Position numbers and translations under genes: made by a program. Shown piece by piece: positions 26,325 to 34,605 of a DNA stretch of 64,000 nt. Where the stretch lies: contig NZ_CP133017.1 of assembly GCF_030866765.1 (NCBI RefSeq), positions 5,546,501 through 5,610,500 on the forward strand. Direction: 5' to 3'. The stretch is from Paenibacillus silvisoli. GTDB taxonomy: Bacteria; Bacillota; Bacilli; Paenibacillales; Paenibacillaceae. A model generated the notes under the pieces. That model had not been told where the DNA came from. It was given only the letters and a program-made list of their open reading frames with translations, and did not search any database. Within the stretch, counting starts at the first letter, position 1. Each line of letters begins with the position of its first letter.

Positions 26325-27476
26325 ATGAAGATAGGCATTATCGGGTTCGGCGGGCGCATTCAGGGCGTCGCGAAAGATACGTTAAGACAGGATCCGGCTT
26401 GCCGGATTGCCGCGATCGTCGATCCTCGCCATGAAGCGATCAAAGCGGACAGCGAGCGACTGGGGCTTCGCGACGACGTACGTTTCTACGGCAGCGCGGA
26501 AGAAATGCTGGATCGGGAGCAATTGGACGGCGTTATGATCGGCACCCGCTGTTCCGGCCATACGGAGCAGGCTCTTAAAGTGCTGCCGACCGGCCTGCCG
26601 CTGTTTTTGGAGAAACCCGTATCCACCAACATGCCCGATTTAATGAGGCTCAAGGCCAGCTGGGAAGCCAATCCGAGTCCGACCGTCGTCTCATTCCCGT
26701 TGCGGGTCACCTCGATCGTGCAACTGGTCAAGGAGATTATCGATTCCGGCAAAATCGGGACGGTCGAGCATGTGCAAGCCATCAACAACGTGCCGTACGG
26801 CGGCGTTTATTTTCAAAATTGGTACCGCGACGAGAACGAGACGGGCGGCCTCTTCCTCCAGAAGGCGACGCATGACTTCGATTACATCAACTACGTGCTC
26901 GGCATGAAGCCGGTCAGCGTCTGCGCGATGATTTCGAAGCAGATTTTCAAAGGGGACAAACCGGCCGGCCTGAAATGCGTCGATTGCGACAGCAAACGGA
27001 CGTGCCCGGACAGCATCCTGAATACGAAAGTCTCTTCCTGGGAGTATTGCGCCTACGCCGAAGACACGGGCAACGAAGATTCCGGCAGCGCATTAATCCG
27101 CTACGAAAGCGGCATGCACGCCTCCTACTCGCAAAACTTCTTCGTGCGCAACGACGCCGGAGCTCGGGGCGCCCGCTTCATGGGCTACAAGGGAACCGTT
27201 GAATTCGACTTCAACACGGGCATTGTCAAAGTCTACATGCACCACACGCCGCGCGTGGAAACGTACGAGCTGAAAGGCGGCGATGGCCATTTCGGCGGCG
27301 ACGACACGTTGGCCGCCAGCTTCGTAGAGCTGATGAAGGGCTCGAAGAGTTCCGTATGCTCGCTCGAGGACGGCCTCAACAGCGCGCTGCTATGCCTGAA
27401 GGCCAAGGAATCGGCGTTGACCGGGCAGTTCCAGGCGGTTGAGTTCGATAACCAGTACGTTCTCGCGCCGAAATAA
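26325..27476 (+). CDS. Gfo/Idh/MocA-family oxidoreductase
   Basis: A 383-residue NAD(P)-dependent sugar or polyol dehydrogenase. The Rossmann motif is GIIGFGGRIQGVA, the catalytic EKP is in LFLEKPVST, and the C-terminal dehydrogenase domain has GGLFLQKATHDFDYINYVLG. A cysteine cluster (CVDCDSKRTCPDS, near residue 220) is present. GGAGGG lies before the ATG. It is a single-gene unit; the substrate cannot be assigned. Confidence 0.88.
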   Translation: MKIGIIGFGGRIQGVAKDTLRQDPACRIAAIVDPRHEAIKADSERLGLRDDVRFYGSAEEMLDREQLDGVMIGTRCSGHTEQALKVLPTGLPLFLEKPVSTNMPDLMRLKASWEANPSPTVVSFPLRVTSIVQLVKEIIDSGKIGTVEHVQAINNVPYGGVYFQNWYRDENETGGLFLQKATHDFDYINYVLGMKPVSVCAMISKQIFKGDKPAGLKCVDCDSKRTCPDSILNTKVSSWEYCAYAEDTGNEDSGSALIRYESGMHASYSQNFFVRNDAGARGARFMGYKGTVEFDFNTGIVKVYMHHTPRVETYELKGGDGHFGGDDTLAASFVELMKGSKSSVCSLEDGLNSALLCLKAKESALTGQFQAVEFDNQYVLAPK

Positions 27477-27482
27477 CGTAGT

Positions 27483-27532
27483 AAAAAAGACGGCTGGACT
27501 ATTGAATCGTCAATAGCTTCAGCCGTCTTTTG
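27483..27532 (+). terminator. Terminator after the MocA dehydrogenase
   Basis: AAAAAAGACGGCTG pairs with CAGCCGTCTTTT, with a second inner stem ATTGA/TCAAT. Confidence 0.85.
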
Positions 27533-27576
27533 GATTCGTAATGATATAGGAACCATCCTTACGCCTGTTGCTAACG

Positions 27577-29235
27577 CTACGGCGGCGGCATTCCTCCCCC
27601 TCCCATTGGGCCGCCGCCCCCTCCGGGACCGTTCGAGCCGAGCTTCGACAAATCAACGGACGATGCGTCTACAAGCTTGCTTGAAGCTGTTTTCTGTCCT
27701 TCGGCGGTGGACGGAATATCGCCGCTGAGCTGCCCTTGAATACTCTCCGCCCTCAACGTGCCGAGCTTGGTCAATTCCGTAACGGCCGTCTGGTACGCCT
27801 CGTAGGTGCTGAACGCGCTCGGATCATTTTTCACATATTCCGCTATGAGCTGATTGAGGCTCTCCACCTTCTGTTCAAACTTCCCGTTAGCGAAATAATC
27901 GTCCACGATTTGTTGCAAATCGTCATGATACTTCTCCTTATATTCCGGTACTTCCAGAAGCTTGCCCAGCAGCGGCCGTTCTTCCAGCGTAACGCCGGAC
28001 AAAGGCGTATCGATCGCAAGGTTTACGACGTCCGACGCGCTGCCGGATTGGAATCCGCCGAAGGCCATATTGTAATCCCAAGGCAGGATGCTGATCTGGC
28101 CGTTATTTTCGTAGAGATAATAATTGTGTCCCATGGCGGACGAGTAACTATCCATATTCACAACGACGGCATGCGCGGCAAAATATTTCAAAACCGCATC
28201 GACATCTACGTACTTGCTGAGATCCGTTCCCGCATTCAAATTTTTCAAGGCGGTAACGACCCGCTGCTGATCCTCTTCGGTCGTTTTCGTTTCGGCATTG
28301 TCGAAGATCGCGGAGTAACTGCCGACCTTATCATCGGTGTACACCAAGGAAACGCCGTTCTGGGCTCCATTCATCATGCCGCCGCGGCCACCGCCGCGAT
28401 TGCCGCCGCCAGCTGCTCCTCCAGCACCGCCTCCCTGCGGGGCGCCTCCGTCAACGTCGCCGTCTGCCGGCGGCATCTCCAGCTTCGCATCCGGAGCAGG
28501 CATACCGCCTCCACCGGGATTGCCTCCGCCAGCCATATTATTGCCGTCGTTATTCGGCTTATAAAGCTCGCCTTCCCCATCCTTCGCCCGTTCGAGGAAT
28601 CCGCCGTCGATGTCCTCGACCGCCAAATAAAAGCCCCATCCCTCTCCGTTCACCTTCATATCGGCAAAAGCAAACAGCGGTGCATCGACGCCGATCGAGC
28701 TCATGATGTCGTAGCTTAAATACTCCTTCATGTAGCTGTTGTCCGAGATCATGTTGTTGATGACGATGGAATCCAGTCCAAGCCACGTTTGATCGGGCAC
28801 ATACTCGTCGAATTTGATTTTGAAGCTGAACCGGTCCGTTTTCTCGTCGTTCAACACCTGCCTCAGGCTGGAATTGCCCTTCGGGCGAATGCCCACATTT
28901 TTGATCGTCGTGCCGTTGATCGTAACGTCAGCCGAAATATATTCCTCAGCTGCCGCGTTTTCCAGCATCTTCGCCCACGCGTCCTTGTCCGCGTCGATCG
29001 AGAAGGTCATCACTTTCTCCTTATTCATCTCCGCGGCATAGCCGAGCGTGGCTGCATTCGCAGCAGTCGTTGCTGTCGCCGTTTGTGCGGATTCAGCGGC
29101 AGCTCCGGTATTATTCGTTACAGGTTCCGCGCGGCATCCTGTCAACAGAACCACGCACAAGGCTGCAATTCCTAACGGCTTAGCCGGTCTCTTGCATACG
29201 TTCCAACGTTTATCGTTCACCGATTTATTCATCAT
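27577..29235 (-). CDS. CotH-family kinase, lipoprotein with Gly-rich inserts
   Basis: A 552-residue CotH-type protein kinase. A lipoprotein signal with lipobox LLTGC near residue 34 predicts export, unlike the spore-coat CotH of Bacillus. Kinase-like elements include the N-terminal SFKIKFDEYVPDQTWLGLDSIVINN and ILPWDYNMAFGGF, which contains the metal-binding Asp. A Gly/Pro/Asn-rich insert of about 70 residues lies near residues 230-300, and a second Gly-rich tail ends the protein. It probably phosphorylates surface or spore proteins. The start could be 29235 or the ATG one codon later. Confidence 0.85.
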   Translation of the reverse strand: MMNKSVNDKRWNVCKRPAKPLGIAALCVVLLTGCRAEPVTNNTGAAAESAQTATATTAANAATLGYAAEMNKEKVMTFSIDADKDAWAKMLENAAAEEYISADVTINGTTIKNVGIRPKGNSSLRQVLNDEKTDRFSFKIKFDEYVPDQTWLGLDSIVINNMISDNSYMKEYLSYDIMSSIGVDAPLFAFADMKVNGEGWGFYLAVEDIDGGFLERAKDGEGELYKPNNDGNNMAGGGNPGGGGMPAPDAKLEMPPADGDVDGGAPQGGGAGGAAGGGNRGGGRGGMMNGAQNGVSLVYTDDKVGSYSAIFDNAETKTTEEDQQRVVTALKNLNAGTDLSKYVDVDAVLKYFAAHAVVVNMDSYSSAMGHNYYLYENNGQISILPWDYNMAFGGFQSGSASDVVNLAIDTPLSGVTLEERPLLGKLLEVPEYKEKYHDDLQQIVDDYFANGKFEQKVESLNQLIAEYVKNDPSAFSTYEAYQTAVTELTKLGTLRAESIQGQLSGDIPSTAEGQKTASSKLVDASSVDLSKLGSNGPGGGGGPMGGGGMPPP

Positions 29236-29295
29236 TGTTGTACCTCACCTCATGCATAGCTTAAAGGCGCAACCTTTAATGAAACTTAAACATAA

Positions 29296-29323
29296 TAAAA
29301 AACACCGCCATCCTGGCGGTGTT
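29296..29323 (-). terminator. Terminator of the Aas-like ligase gene
   Basis: AACACCGCCA and TGGCGGTGTT flank a 3-4-base loop, followed by TTTTTT on the minus strand. Confidence 0.88.
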
Positions 29324-29340
29324 CGGATCATCTATAACAT

Positions 29341-29364
29341 GTAACGGACATCCATGTCCGTTAC
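29341..29364. repeat. Perfect inverted repeat next to the terminator
   Basis: GTAACGGACAT and ATGTCCGTTAC are separated by two bases, 9 bases after the Aas-like gene's stop. It could be a second RNA hairpin stabilising the 3' end or a protein site. Confidence 0.7.
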
Positions 29365-29372
29365 ACAATTCA

Positions 29373-30947
29373 TCAAGCCAATACGTCCTCCATCGCTCTC
29401 GCTTGCTCCATAAGCTGAACGTAATTCGTTTTTCCCGTGCCGAGAATCGGGATTTCCGGTTGAAAAACAAGCTGCGACGGGATATAGAGCGACGACATTT
29501 TCTGCTGCTTAATGTATTTCTTCAACAGGCCTAAGTCCGCGTCTTCCTTGGTCGTGAAGAGGACGACGCGCTCTCCCTTCCTGCTGTCCGGCACCGATAC
29601 CGCATAGAAGCCGGTATGCTCGAAGCAGCTGCTCGCAAGCTTCTCGACATGGCCTAAAGCAACCATCTCGCCCGCGATTTTGGCGAACCGCTTGAGCCGC
29701 GATTGAATGGAAATAAACCCTTCCTCGTCGACCGTGACGACGTCTCCGCAGTCATGCCAGCCATCGCATGGCACGAACCCTTTGCCGTGAATCAGATAGC
29801 CCTTCATCACGTTCGGCCCTTTCACTACAAGCGTACCGCCGACCGCAATCCCTTCGACAGGACTGACTTTATACTCCATGCCAGGCAAAATCCGCCCAAC
29901 CGTGCCCGCTCTGCGCACATCCGGCGTATTCGTGGAAATAACGGGAGACGTTTCCGTGACGCCGTAGCCTTCATAAATATGAATTCCGAACCGGTCCTGC
30001 CACAGCTTGGCGACCTCTTCCTTCAGCTTCTCCGCCCCCGCAATGACAAGGCGAAGCGATGCAAAATCACCCTCCCCGGCATTCGCGCCATAGCCTTCGA
30101 AGAAGGTGGAGGTGCCGGCAATGATCGTCGCCTTCGTTTTCCGGATCGCGTTCGGAATTTCTCTGTAGTGCAGCGGATTCGGGTACAGATAGACCGGTAA
30201 ATCGTTGATCGCGCCGAGAATGACTAGAATGAGTCCGAAGCAATGGAACATCGGCAGCGCATTAAAAATGAGATCCTTCTGCATATTGAAATCGATAATC
30301 GAGAGCAGCTGGTTCACGTTCGCAAACAAATTATCGTGCGTGAGCACAACGCCTTTCGGTTTACTCTCCGTGCCGGAAGTAAATAGAATAATTTCATTGG
30401 ATGAATGGGAAACCCTCTTCTTGAGCGCATAGTGGAGAATCCCGTTTAATTTGTGCATGAGATTGACCTGGCGCTGAATGTCTTCCAAGTAGATGAAGGT
30501 AACGGAGGAAGACAGATGTTTGACGATCGCGTCCAGACCGCCCTTCTCGATAAAAGCTTTGGAGGTGATCACCCGCTTCACCCCGGCCGTCGCGCAGCAG
30601 TCCGCAATGGATTCGGCCCCCATCGAGAAATTCAGCATGCAAGGCGTAACGCCTAGCTTAAATAACGAAAACAACGTCACGACGTTGCCGATGACGTTCG
30701 GCATAAGCACGCCGACTTTTTGCTGTCCGCCAAGATGCTCCTTCAGAATAGCGCTTACAACTTGGATCGAAATAAGCAGCTTCTTATAATTCACCCTGCC
30801 GAGCGGATCTTCAATAATCGTTGTCGTTCTTCCCTTTTCCGCGCAGGCGAGGAGCTCATTATAGAGGTTCACATTGCGCTTGCCCCCCATGCGGGCAAGA
30901 AAAGCGGCTTCGATAACGGCTGGATCGGAAAATGAAGCTTGCCTCAT
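29373..30947 (-). CDS. AMP-forming acyl-activating enzyme, Aas-like synthetase domain
   Basis: A 524-residue adenylate-forming enzyme. The ATP-binding core is LFTSGTESKPKGVVLTH; further motifs are YEGYGVTETSPVI, GTVGRILPGMEYKV, DCGDVVTVDEEGF and the C-terminal catalytic Lys in GTGKTNYV. Segments such as LYPNPLHYREIP, VIAGAEKLKEEVAKLWQ and RFAKIAGEMV closely match the acyl-ACP synthetase half of E. coli Aas, but the acyltransferase half is missing. It should activate a fatty or other carboxylic acid as an adenylate. It follows an ATP-grasp ligase on the same strand with a 78-base gap. Confidence 0.86.
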   Translation of the reverse strand: MRQASFSDPAVIEAAFLARMGGKRNVNLYNELLACAEKGRTTTIIEDPLGRVNYKKLLISIQVVSAILKEHLGGQQKVGVLMPNVIGNVVTLFSLFKLGVTPCMLNFSMGAESIADCCATAGVKRVITSKAFIEKGGLDAIVKHLSSSVTFIYLEDIQRQVNLMHKLNGILHYALKKRVSHSSNEIILFTSGTESKPKGVVLTHDNLFANVNQLLSIIDFNMQKDLIFNALPMFHCFGLILVILGAINDLPVYLYPNPLHYREIPNAIRKTKATIIAGTSTFFEGYGANAGEGDFASLRLVIAGAEKLKEEVAKLWQDRFGIHIYEGYGVTETSPVISTNTPDVRRAGTVGRILPGMEYKVSPVEGIAVGGTLVVKGPNVMKGYLIHGKGFVPCDGWHDCGDVVTVDEEGFISIQSRLKRFAKIAGEMVALGHVEKLASSCFEHTGFYAVSVPDSRKGERVVLFTTKEDADLGLLKKYIKQQKMSSLYIPSQLVFQPEIPILGTGKTNYVQLMEQARAMEDVLA

Positions 30948-30976
30948 GAGATGACCCCTTCTCTATATGAAAACTG

Positions 30977-31002
30977 AAACGGCTGCTATGCGGCAGCCGT
31001 TT
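30977..31002 (-). terminator. Hairpin between the ATP-grasp and Aas-like genes
   Basis: AAACGGCTGC pairs with GCAGCCGTTT across a 6-base loop. Only a weak T-rich stretch follows on the minus strand, so read-through into the Aas-like gene is plausible. Confidence 0.55.
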
Positions 31003-31025
31003 ATCTTTCGCGCTCTCATTGCTTG

Positions 31026-32255
31026 TTACTTCTTAAAATAATATCTCCGATAGTTATTGATATGACCGTAGTAGTACCGCGAGACCCGCAAAATCCGTTT
31101 CAGGTTCAAGTCCTTGCTGTACCACAGCGACTTGAGTACCTTCTTCTGCTTGTACAGCTGCTCGATTTCCGCGGATAGAGCCGGATTGGATACATATTTA
31201 CGAAGAACAGCCTTCGGCACGTTCGTCCAGAGCGCTGTTTTATCGCTGAATACGCAAGTCGTGTTTTTGCCGTATACAACGTTGTCGATCAGCGCGGCGA
31301 TCATATTCAATCCTGCCGCTCTGACGAAGAAGCTGCTTCGGCCCAGTCTCGGATTGATTTCGAACAGCATGTACTTGCCCGTTCTGCTGTCGAACTTCAT
31401 GTCGATATTGGAGAACCCGACATAGCCGATCTCCTCAAGGAAGGCTTTGATCTTCTCGTAGATGTCCCGATCGGAACGGGAAATAATCGCCGCGTAGTTG
31501 CCCAGCGTTTTGGGCGCATACTCCTCGAGCACCGGCTGGCCGAGACACATCATTTTCACGTTTCCGTTGTCGTCGGAGAAGGAATTGATCACCCGCATCG
31601 AGCTGTCGTCGCCCGGAATGAATTCCTGAATGATCAGCTTCCCTTTGTAGTCGGAGCCGTTCATGCTTTTGACCATCGTGATGTAATCTTCCTTGGCATT
31701 GAAGAAGAACACCTTCATCTTGCCTTCGAAGTGACAGTGCAAATAGTCGTAGGCGTTGCTGTTCTCCGGCTTTACGACGATCGGGAATTGGAAATCCATC
31801 TGATCCAGCGCGCGTTCGCGTTCGTGCGGCTCGGCGACGATCGTTTTCGGATAATCCAATCCATGCTTTTCGCACAGCTTGTAAAATTTATCTTTCGTAT
31901 CCAGCGTATCCAGGAGCGCTTCGGAAATAAAATGGTTCGCGATAAGACCTTTGAATGTATCATAGTGACGCGACAGCATGCCGGCGTAGTAATCCGAGCA
32001 AGGAATGACGATCAGCTTTCTGTTCGGAGCCGCGTGTTTTTCCAGTATCTGAAGCAAAGCGCCCGGAAATACGTCTTCGTGGTCGAATCCATCGATCTGA
32101 ACGAGATCAAACAATTTGCTGTTCATCGTCGGAATCAACAGCCGCGCGCATAGCAGCAGCGGCTTCTTGTCGTAAGCCTCATGAATCAGCCTTACGTTTC
32201 CGTACGCATTATCATCGCTTCCGAGTATAATCGGCAAAAAATCGGTAGTATTCAT
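31026..32255 (-). CDS. ATP-grasp carboxylate-amine ligase
   Basis: A 409-residue ATP-grasp enzyme of the COG3919 type, whose best-known member is a D-aspartate ligase of cell-wall synthesis. The N-terminal Rossmann-like domain includes LGSDDNAYGNVRLIHEA; the ATP-binding Lys is in FPIVVKPENSN; the metal-binding segment is MLFEINPRLGRSSFFVRAAG. It should join a carboxylate to an amine through an acyl phosphate. AAGGAGA lies 11 bases before the ATG. Its neighbour activates carboxylic acids by a different chemistry, so the pair could build a lipo- or peptidyl amide; this is inference. Confidence 0.82.
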   Translation of the reverse strand: MNTTDFLPIILGSDDNAYGNVRLIHEAYDKKPLLLCARLLIPTMNSKLFDLVQIDGFDHEDVFPGALLQILEKHAAPNRKLIVIPCSDYYAGMLSRHYDTFKGLIANHFISEALLDTLDTKDKFYKLCEKHGLDYPKTIVAEPHERERALDQMDFQFPIVVKPENSNAYDYLHCHFEGKMKVFFFNAKEDYITMVKSMNGSDYKGKLIIQEFIPGDDSSMRVINSFSDDNGNVKMMCLGQPVLEEYAPKTLGNYAAIISRSDRDIYEKIKAFLEEIGYVGFSNIDMKFDSRTGKYMLFEINPRLGRSSFFVRAAGLNMIAALIDNVVYGKNTTCVFSDKTALWTNVPKAVLRKYVSNPALSAEIEQLYKQKKVLKSLWYSKDLNLKRILRVSRYYYGHINNYRRYYFKK

Positions 32256-32323
32256 CGTTTATATGTTCTCCTTGTGCCACATGTTCAACAACCATTCTTC
32301 CCATTATAGCACATGCGGCAACG

Positions 32324-32352
32324 GCCCTGTTTCGATACGAAACGGGGCTTTT
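32324..32352 (+). terminator. Orphan terminator-like hairpin
   Basis: GCCCTGTTTCG pairs with CGAAACGGGGC (one mismatch) and is followed by TTTT on the plus strand. No plus-strand gene precedes it. It may insulate the SOS promoter or end an unannotated short transcript. Confidence 0.5.
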
Positions 32353-32382
32353 GAACTTTATTTTGGCTATCCAAATTTTTCA

Positions 32383-32429
32383 TTGGATAGACGAGGGTTC
32401 TTCGCATATAATATGAGAACAAATGTTCT
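32383..32429 (+). promoter_or_regulatory. SOS promoter with LexA (DinR) box for uvrX-yolD
   Basis: TTGGAT (32383-32388), an 18-base spacer and a perfect TATAAT (32407-32412) form a sigma-A promoter. AGAACAAATGTTCT (32416-32429) has the Bacillus LexA core GAAC-N4-GTTC and overlaps the start region. This is a textbook SOS arrangement. Confidence 0.88.
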
Positions 32430-32473
32430 TATAGCGAGTGGTTAACCAATACTGAATAAGCCGGTGAAGCGAT

Positions 32474-33739
32474 ATGCAATCCAACCAAAAATCGATTATG
32501 CTCATCGATTGCCAATCCTTCTATGCCAGTGTTGAAAAAGCGACGCATCCGGAGTACGCCAACAAGCCGGTCGCCGTCGCTGCCGATCCCGAGAGACGCT
32601 CAGGCATCGTCTTGGCTGCATGCCCCATCGCCAAAGCCTTCGGCGTCAGTACGGCCGAGCGGCTGTCCGAGGCTACTGCCAAATGCCCGCAGCTCGTCGT
32701 CATTCGTCCGCGCATGCAGACCTACATCAGCGTTTCGCTGCTCATTACCAAGCTGTATGAGTCTTTTACGCCGCTAGTCGAACCGTTCAGCATCGATGAA
32801 CAATTTCTTGATGTTTCAGGCAGTCTGGCTTTGTTCGGCTCGCCGGTCGAGATCGCGAAGCAAATTCAGAACTCGGTGATGCTTTCGACCGGCGTCTGGA
32901 CTCGCGCGGGAATCGGCCCCACCAAGATTTTGGCCAAGATGGCCACGGACAATTTCGCCAAGAAAAACCCGGACGGCATTTTCACCCTATCCAGCGAAAA
33001 TCTAGAGTCGACCTTATGGCCCCTTCCGATCCACGACATGTTCATGGTCGCATCGCGCATGACCGCACATTTTATGCGCATGGGGATTCACACCATCGGC
33101 GATCTGGCACGCTTAGAATTACCTGAATTTAAACGCCGCATGCGTTCGCGCATGGGACGGCAGAGCGACATCAAAGCCACGTACTACTGGCAAACCGCGC
33201 GCGGCATCGATCCCAGCCCTGTCGCGCTGAACTCGGTCTCCAAGCCCAAATCGATCACGCGAGGGCGCGCGCTGCCCTGGAGGAGCTATCAAACGCTCGC
33301 GGATATCGAGCCGTTGCTGCTCGAGCTGGTCATCGAGGTTTGCCGAACGAGCCGGCACCATAATTATCATGGCAGGACCGTGACCGTGAGCGCGGGGACG
33401 ACGAACGGGGAAAATTCGCGAGGGTTCAGCCGTCAAACGACGCTGAGCGATCCGAGCTGCCTGGAGCATCACTTGATTACGGCCGCGCACAACGTATTTT
33501 TGGAGCATTGGAACGGAGACCCGTTGACGCATTTGGCCGTGGATTTATCGAAGCTGAGCGACAACTCCGTGTATCAGCTGGATCTGTTCGAGGATCTTCC
33601 GAAGCATCGCAGGCTTGCGGCAGTCAAGGACGCCATCAAGAACCGGTATGGAGAAGCGGCGATTCTAAGCGCGGCATCGCTGCTGAAGTCGGGGCAGGCA
33701 CGCGAGCGGGCTAATAAGATAGGAGGGCATTACAAGTGA
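32474..33739 (+). CDS. uvrX: Y-family DNA polymerase, UvrX/YqjW type
   Basis: A 421-residue translesion polymerase. The first catalytic motif is LIDCQSFYASVEKA, and the metal-binding acidic pair is in EPFSIDEQFLDVSG. A helix-hairpin-helix region (TIGDLARLELPEF) and a little-finger domain follow. UvrX/YqjW proteins are common on Firmicute chromosomes and mobile elements and are made during the SOS response. It overlaps yolD by 4 bases (GTGA), confirming the usual uvrX-yolD pair, and lies behind a strong LexA box. Confidence 0.93.
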   Translation: MQSNQKSIMLIDCQSFYASVEKATHPEYANKPVAVAADPERRSGIVLAACPIAKAFGVSTAERLSEATAKCPQLVVIRPRMQTYISVSLLITKLYESFTPLVEPFSIDEQFLDVSGSLALFGSPVEIAKQIQNSVMLSTGVWTRAGIGPTKILAKMATDNFAKKNPDGIFTLSSENLESTLWPLPIHDMFMVASRMTAHFMRMGIHTIGDLARLELPEFKRRMRSRMGRQSDIKATYYWQTARGIDPSPVALNSVSKPKSITRGRALPWRSYQTLADIEPLLLELVIEVCRTSRHHNYHGRTVTVSAGTTNGENSRGFSRQTTLSDPSCLEHHLITAAHNVFLEHWNGDPLTHLAVDLSKLSDNSVYQLDLFEDLPKHRRLAAVKDAIKNRYGEAAILSAASLLKSGQARERANKIGGHYK

Positions 33740-34215
33740 GCATACTCGAGGGAAACGGACGGTGGACGACGAAATTCATGTCGCCCGAGCACAAAGAGCA
33801 GTACCTGGAGCAGCAGGATGATCAGCTGCAGCTGCAGCCGAAGCCGCAGGCGCTGTCGCAGCACATCATGGGGACGGTTCGCGATTCGGTCCTGCTCCCG
33901 ATGATGATGTCGATCATTGAGAAGAATCGGCAAGAAATCGATCGCTCGAGCTATTCCTTAAAAGGCCTGTACACGGCATCGGCCGATGCGCTGCTCGACT
34001 TTGTCCATGCCGATCTGGTCAAGGTCAAGAAGGAGCTGCGCGAGCTGCACATCAAGGTGATTGAAGATGACCGCATCGACGACGCCATTCATTATCGGTT
34101 TATTTACAAAGGCTACGAGCACAAATTCGCCTTGATGCGGTTCGTCGTGCGCTCCGAAATCAGCGTCCGGTTAGGGCGATATATTGCTTCGCTGTTTAAG
34201 CGCGAGATCGTGTAG
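33736..34215 (+). CDS. YolD-like protein
   Basis: A 159-residue protein with the YolD/YqjX start GNGRWTTKFMSPEHKEQY, followed by a Gln-rich segment and a longer C-terminal part than usual (typical members are about 110 residues). The start is GTG at 33736 with AGGAGG 9 bases upstream. YolD-like proteins are almost always found with UvrX-type polymerases and are thought to be accessory or regulatory. It shares the SOS promoter. Confidence 0.82.
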   Translation: MSILEGNGRWTTKFMSPEHKEQYLEQQDDQLQLQPKPQALSQHIMGTVRDSVLLPMMMSIIEKNRQEIDRSSYSLKGLYTASADALLDFVHADLVKVKKELRELHIKVIEDDRIDDAIHYRFIYKGYEHKFALMRFVVRSEISVRLGRYIASLFKREIV

Positions 34216-34277
34216 ACCTACCAATCCAGCCATGCCGCTGCAAGTTGCTCATTAGGCGCCGGGGCGCGGCTCGTATG

Positions 34278-34462
34278 CTAACGGTTGCCACGCACGTTAT
34301 TTAGCCATAAAAGGCCTTTTTGAATTTCTAACGGATGTCAGGAACGTAATTTGACGATTTCGACAGTGAATGGTGCCGATTGCGGCCAAATAAGCTCTGT
34401 GGCAACCGTTAGCTATCAAAAAGGGCTGTTTTTATGCAATTAATCGCTGGTGCAACCGTTAG
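34278..34462. repeat. 185-bp four-unit palindromic element, locus 1
   Basis: The 390-base stretch between yolD and the ABC-F gene holds this element and two terminators. CTAACGG occurs forward at 34278 and 34328 and inverted (CCGTTAG) ending at 34412 and 34462. Spacings are exactly 50 bases between like units and 85 bases across the centre. Each unit has a TTATTT-like block at its positions 20-25. The outer units are close inverted copies of each other. An element of the same geometry lies at 60612-60796. Confidence 0.85.
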
Positions 34463-34537
34463 ATGCTTCAGGCGGTCTCTCAATCGCCGCCACATGCTAG
34501 CGACAAGCCAGCCCGATTGAGTTGGTTAACAAATGAG

Positions 34538-34568
34538 AAACCCGCCGTTTTTTCACGGCGGGTTTTTC
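34538..34568. terminator. Bidirectional terminator
   Basis: AAACCCGCCG and CGGCGGGTTT form a perfect 10-bp stem, with T-rich sequence on both sides. It probably ends the ABC-F transcript from the minus strand and yolD transcripts from the plus strand. Confidence 0.8.
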
Positions 34569-34576
34569 TACAATCT

Positions 34577-34602
34577 GAGACTCTTTCGAGAGTCTCTTTT
34601 TT
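34577..34602 (+). terminator. Terminator next to the ABC-F gene
   Basis: GAGACTCT and AGAGTCTC flank a TTCG tetraloop and are followed by six T on the plus strand, a classical strong terminator. Confidence 0.85.
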
Positions 34603-34605
34603 GCT

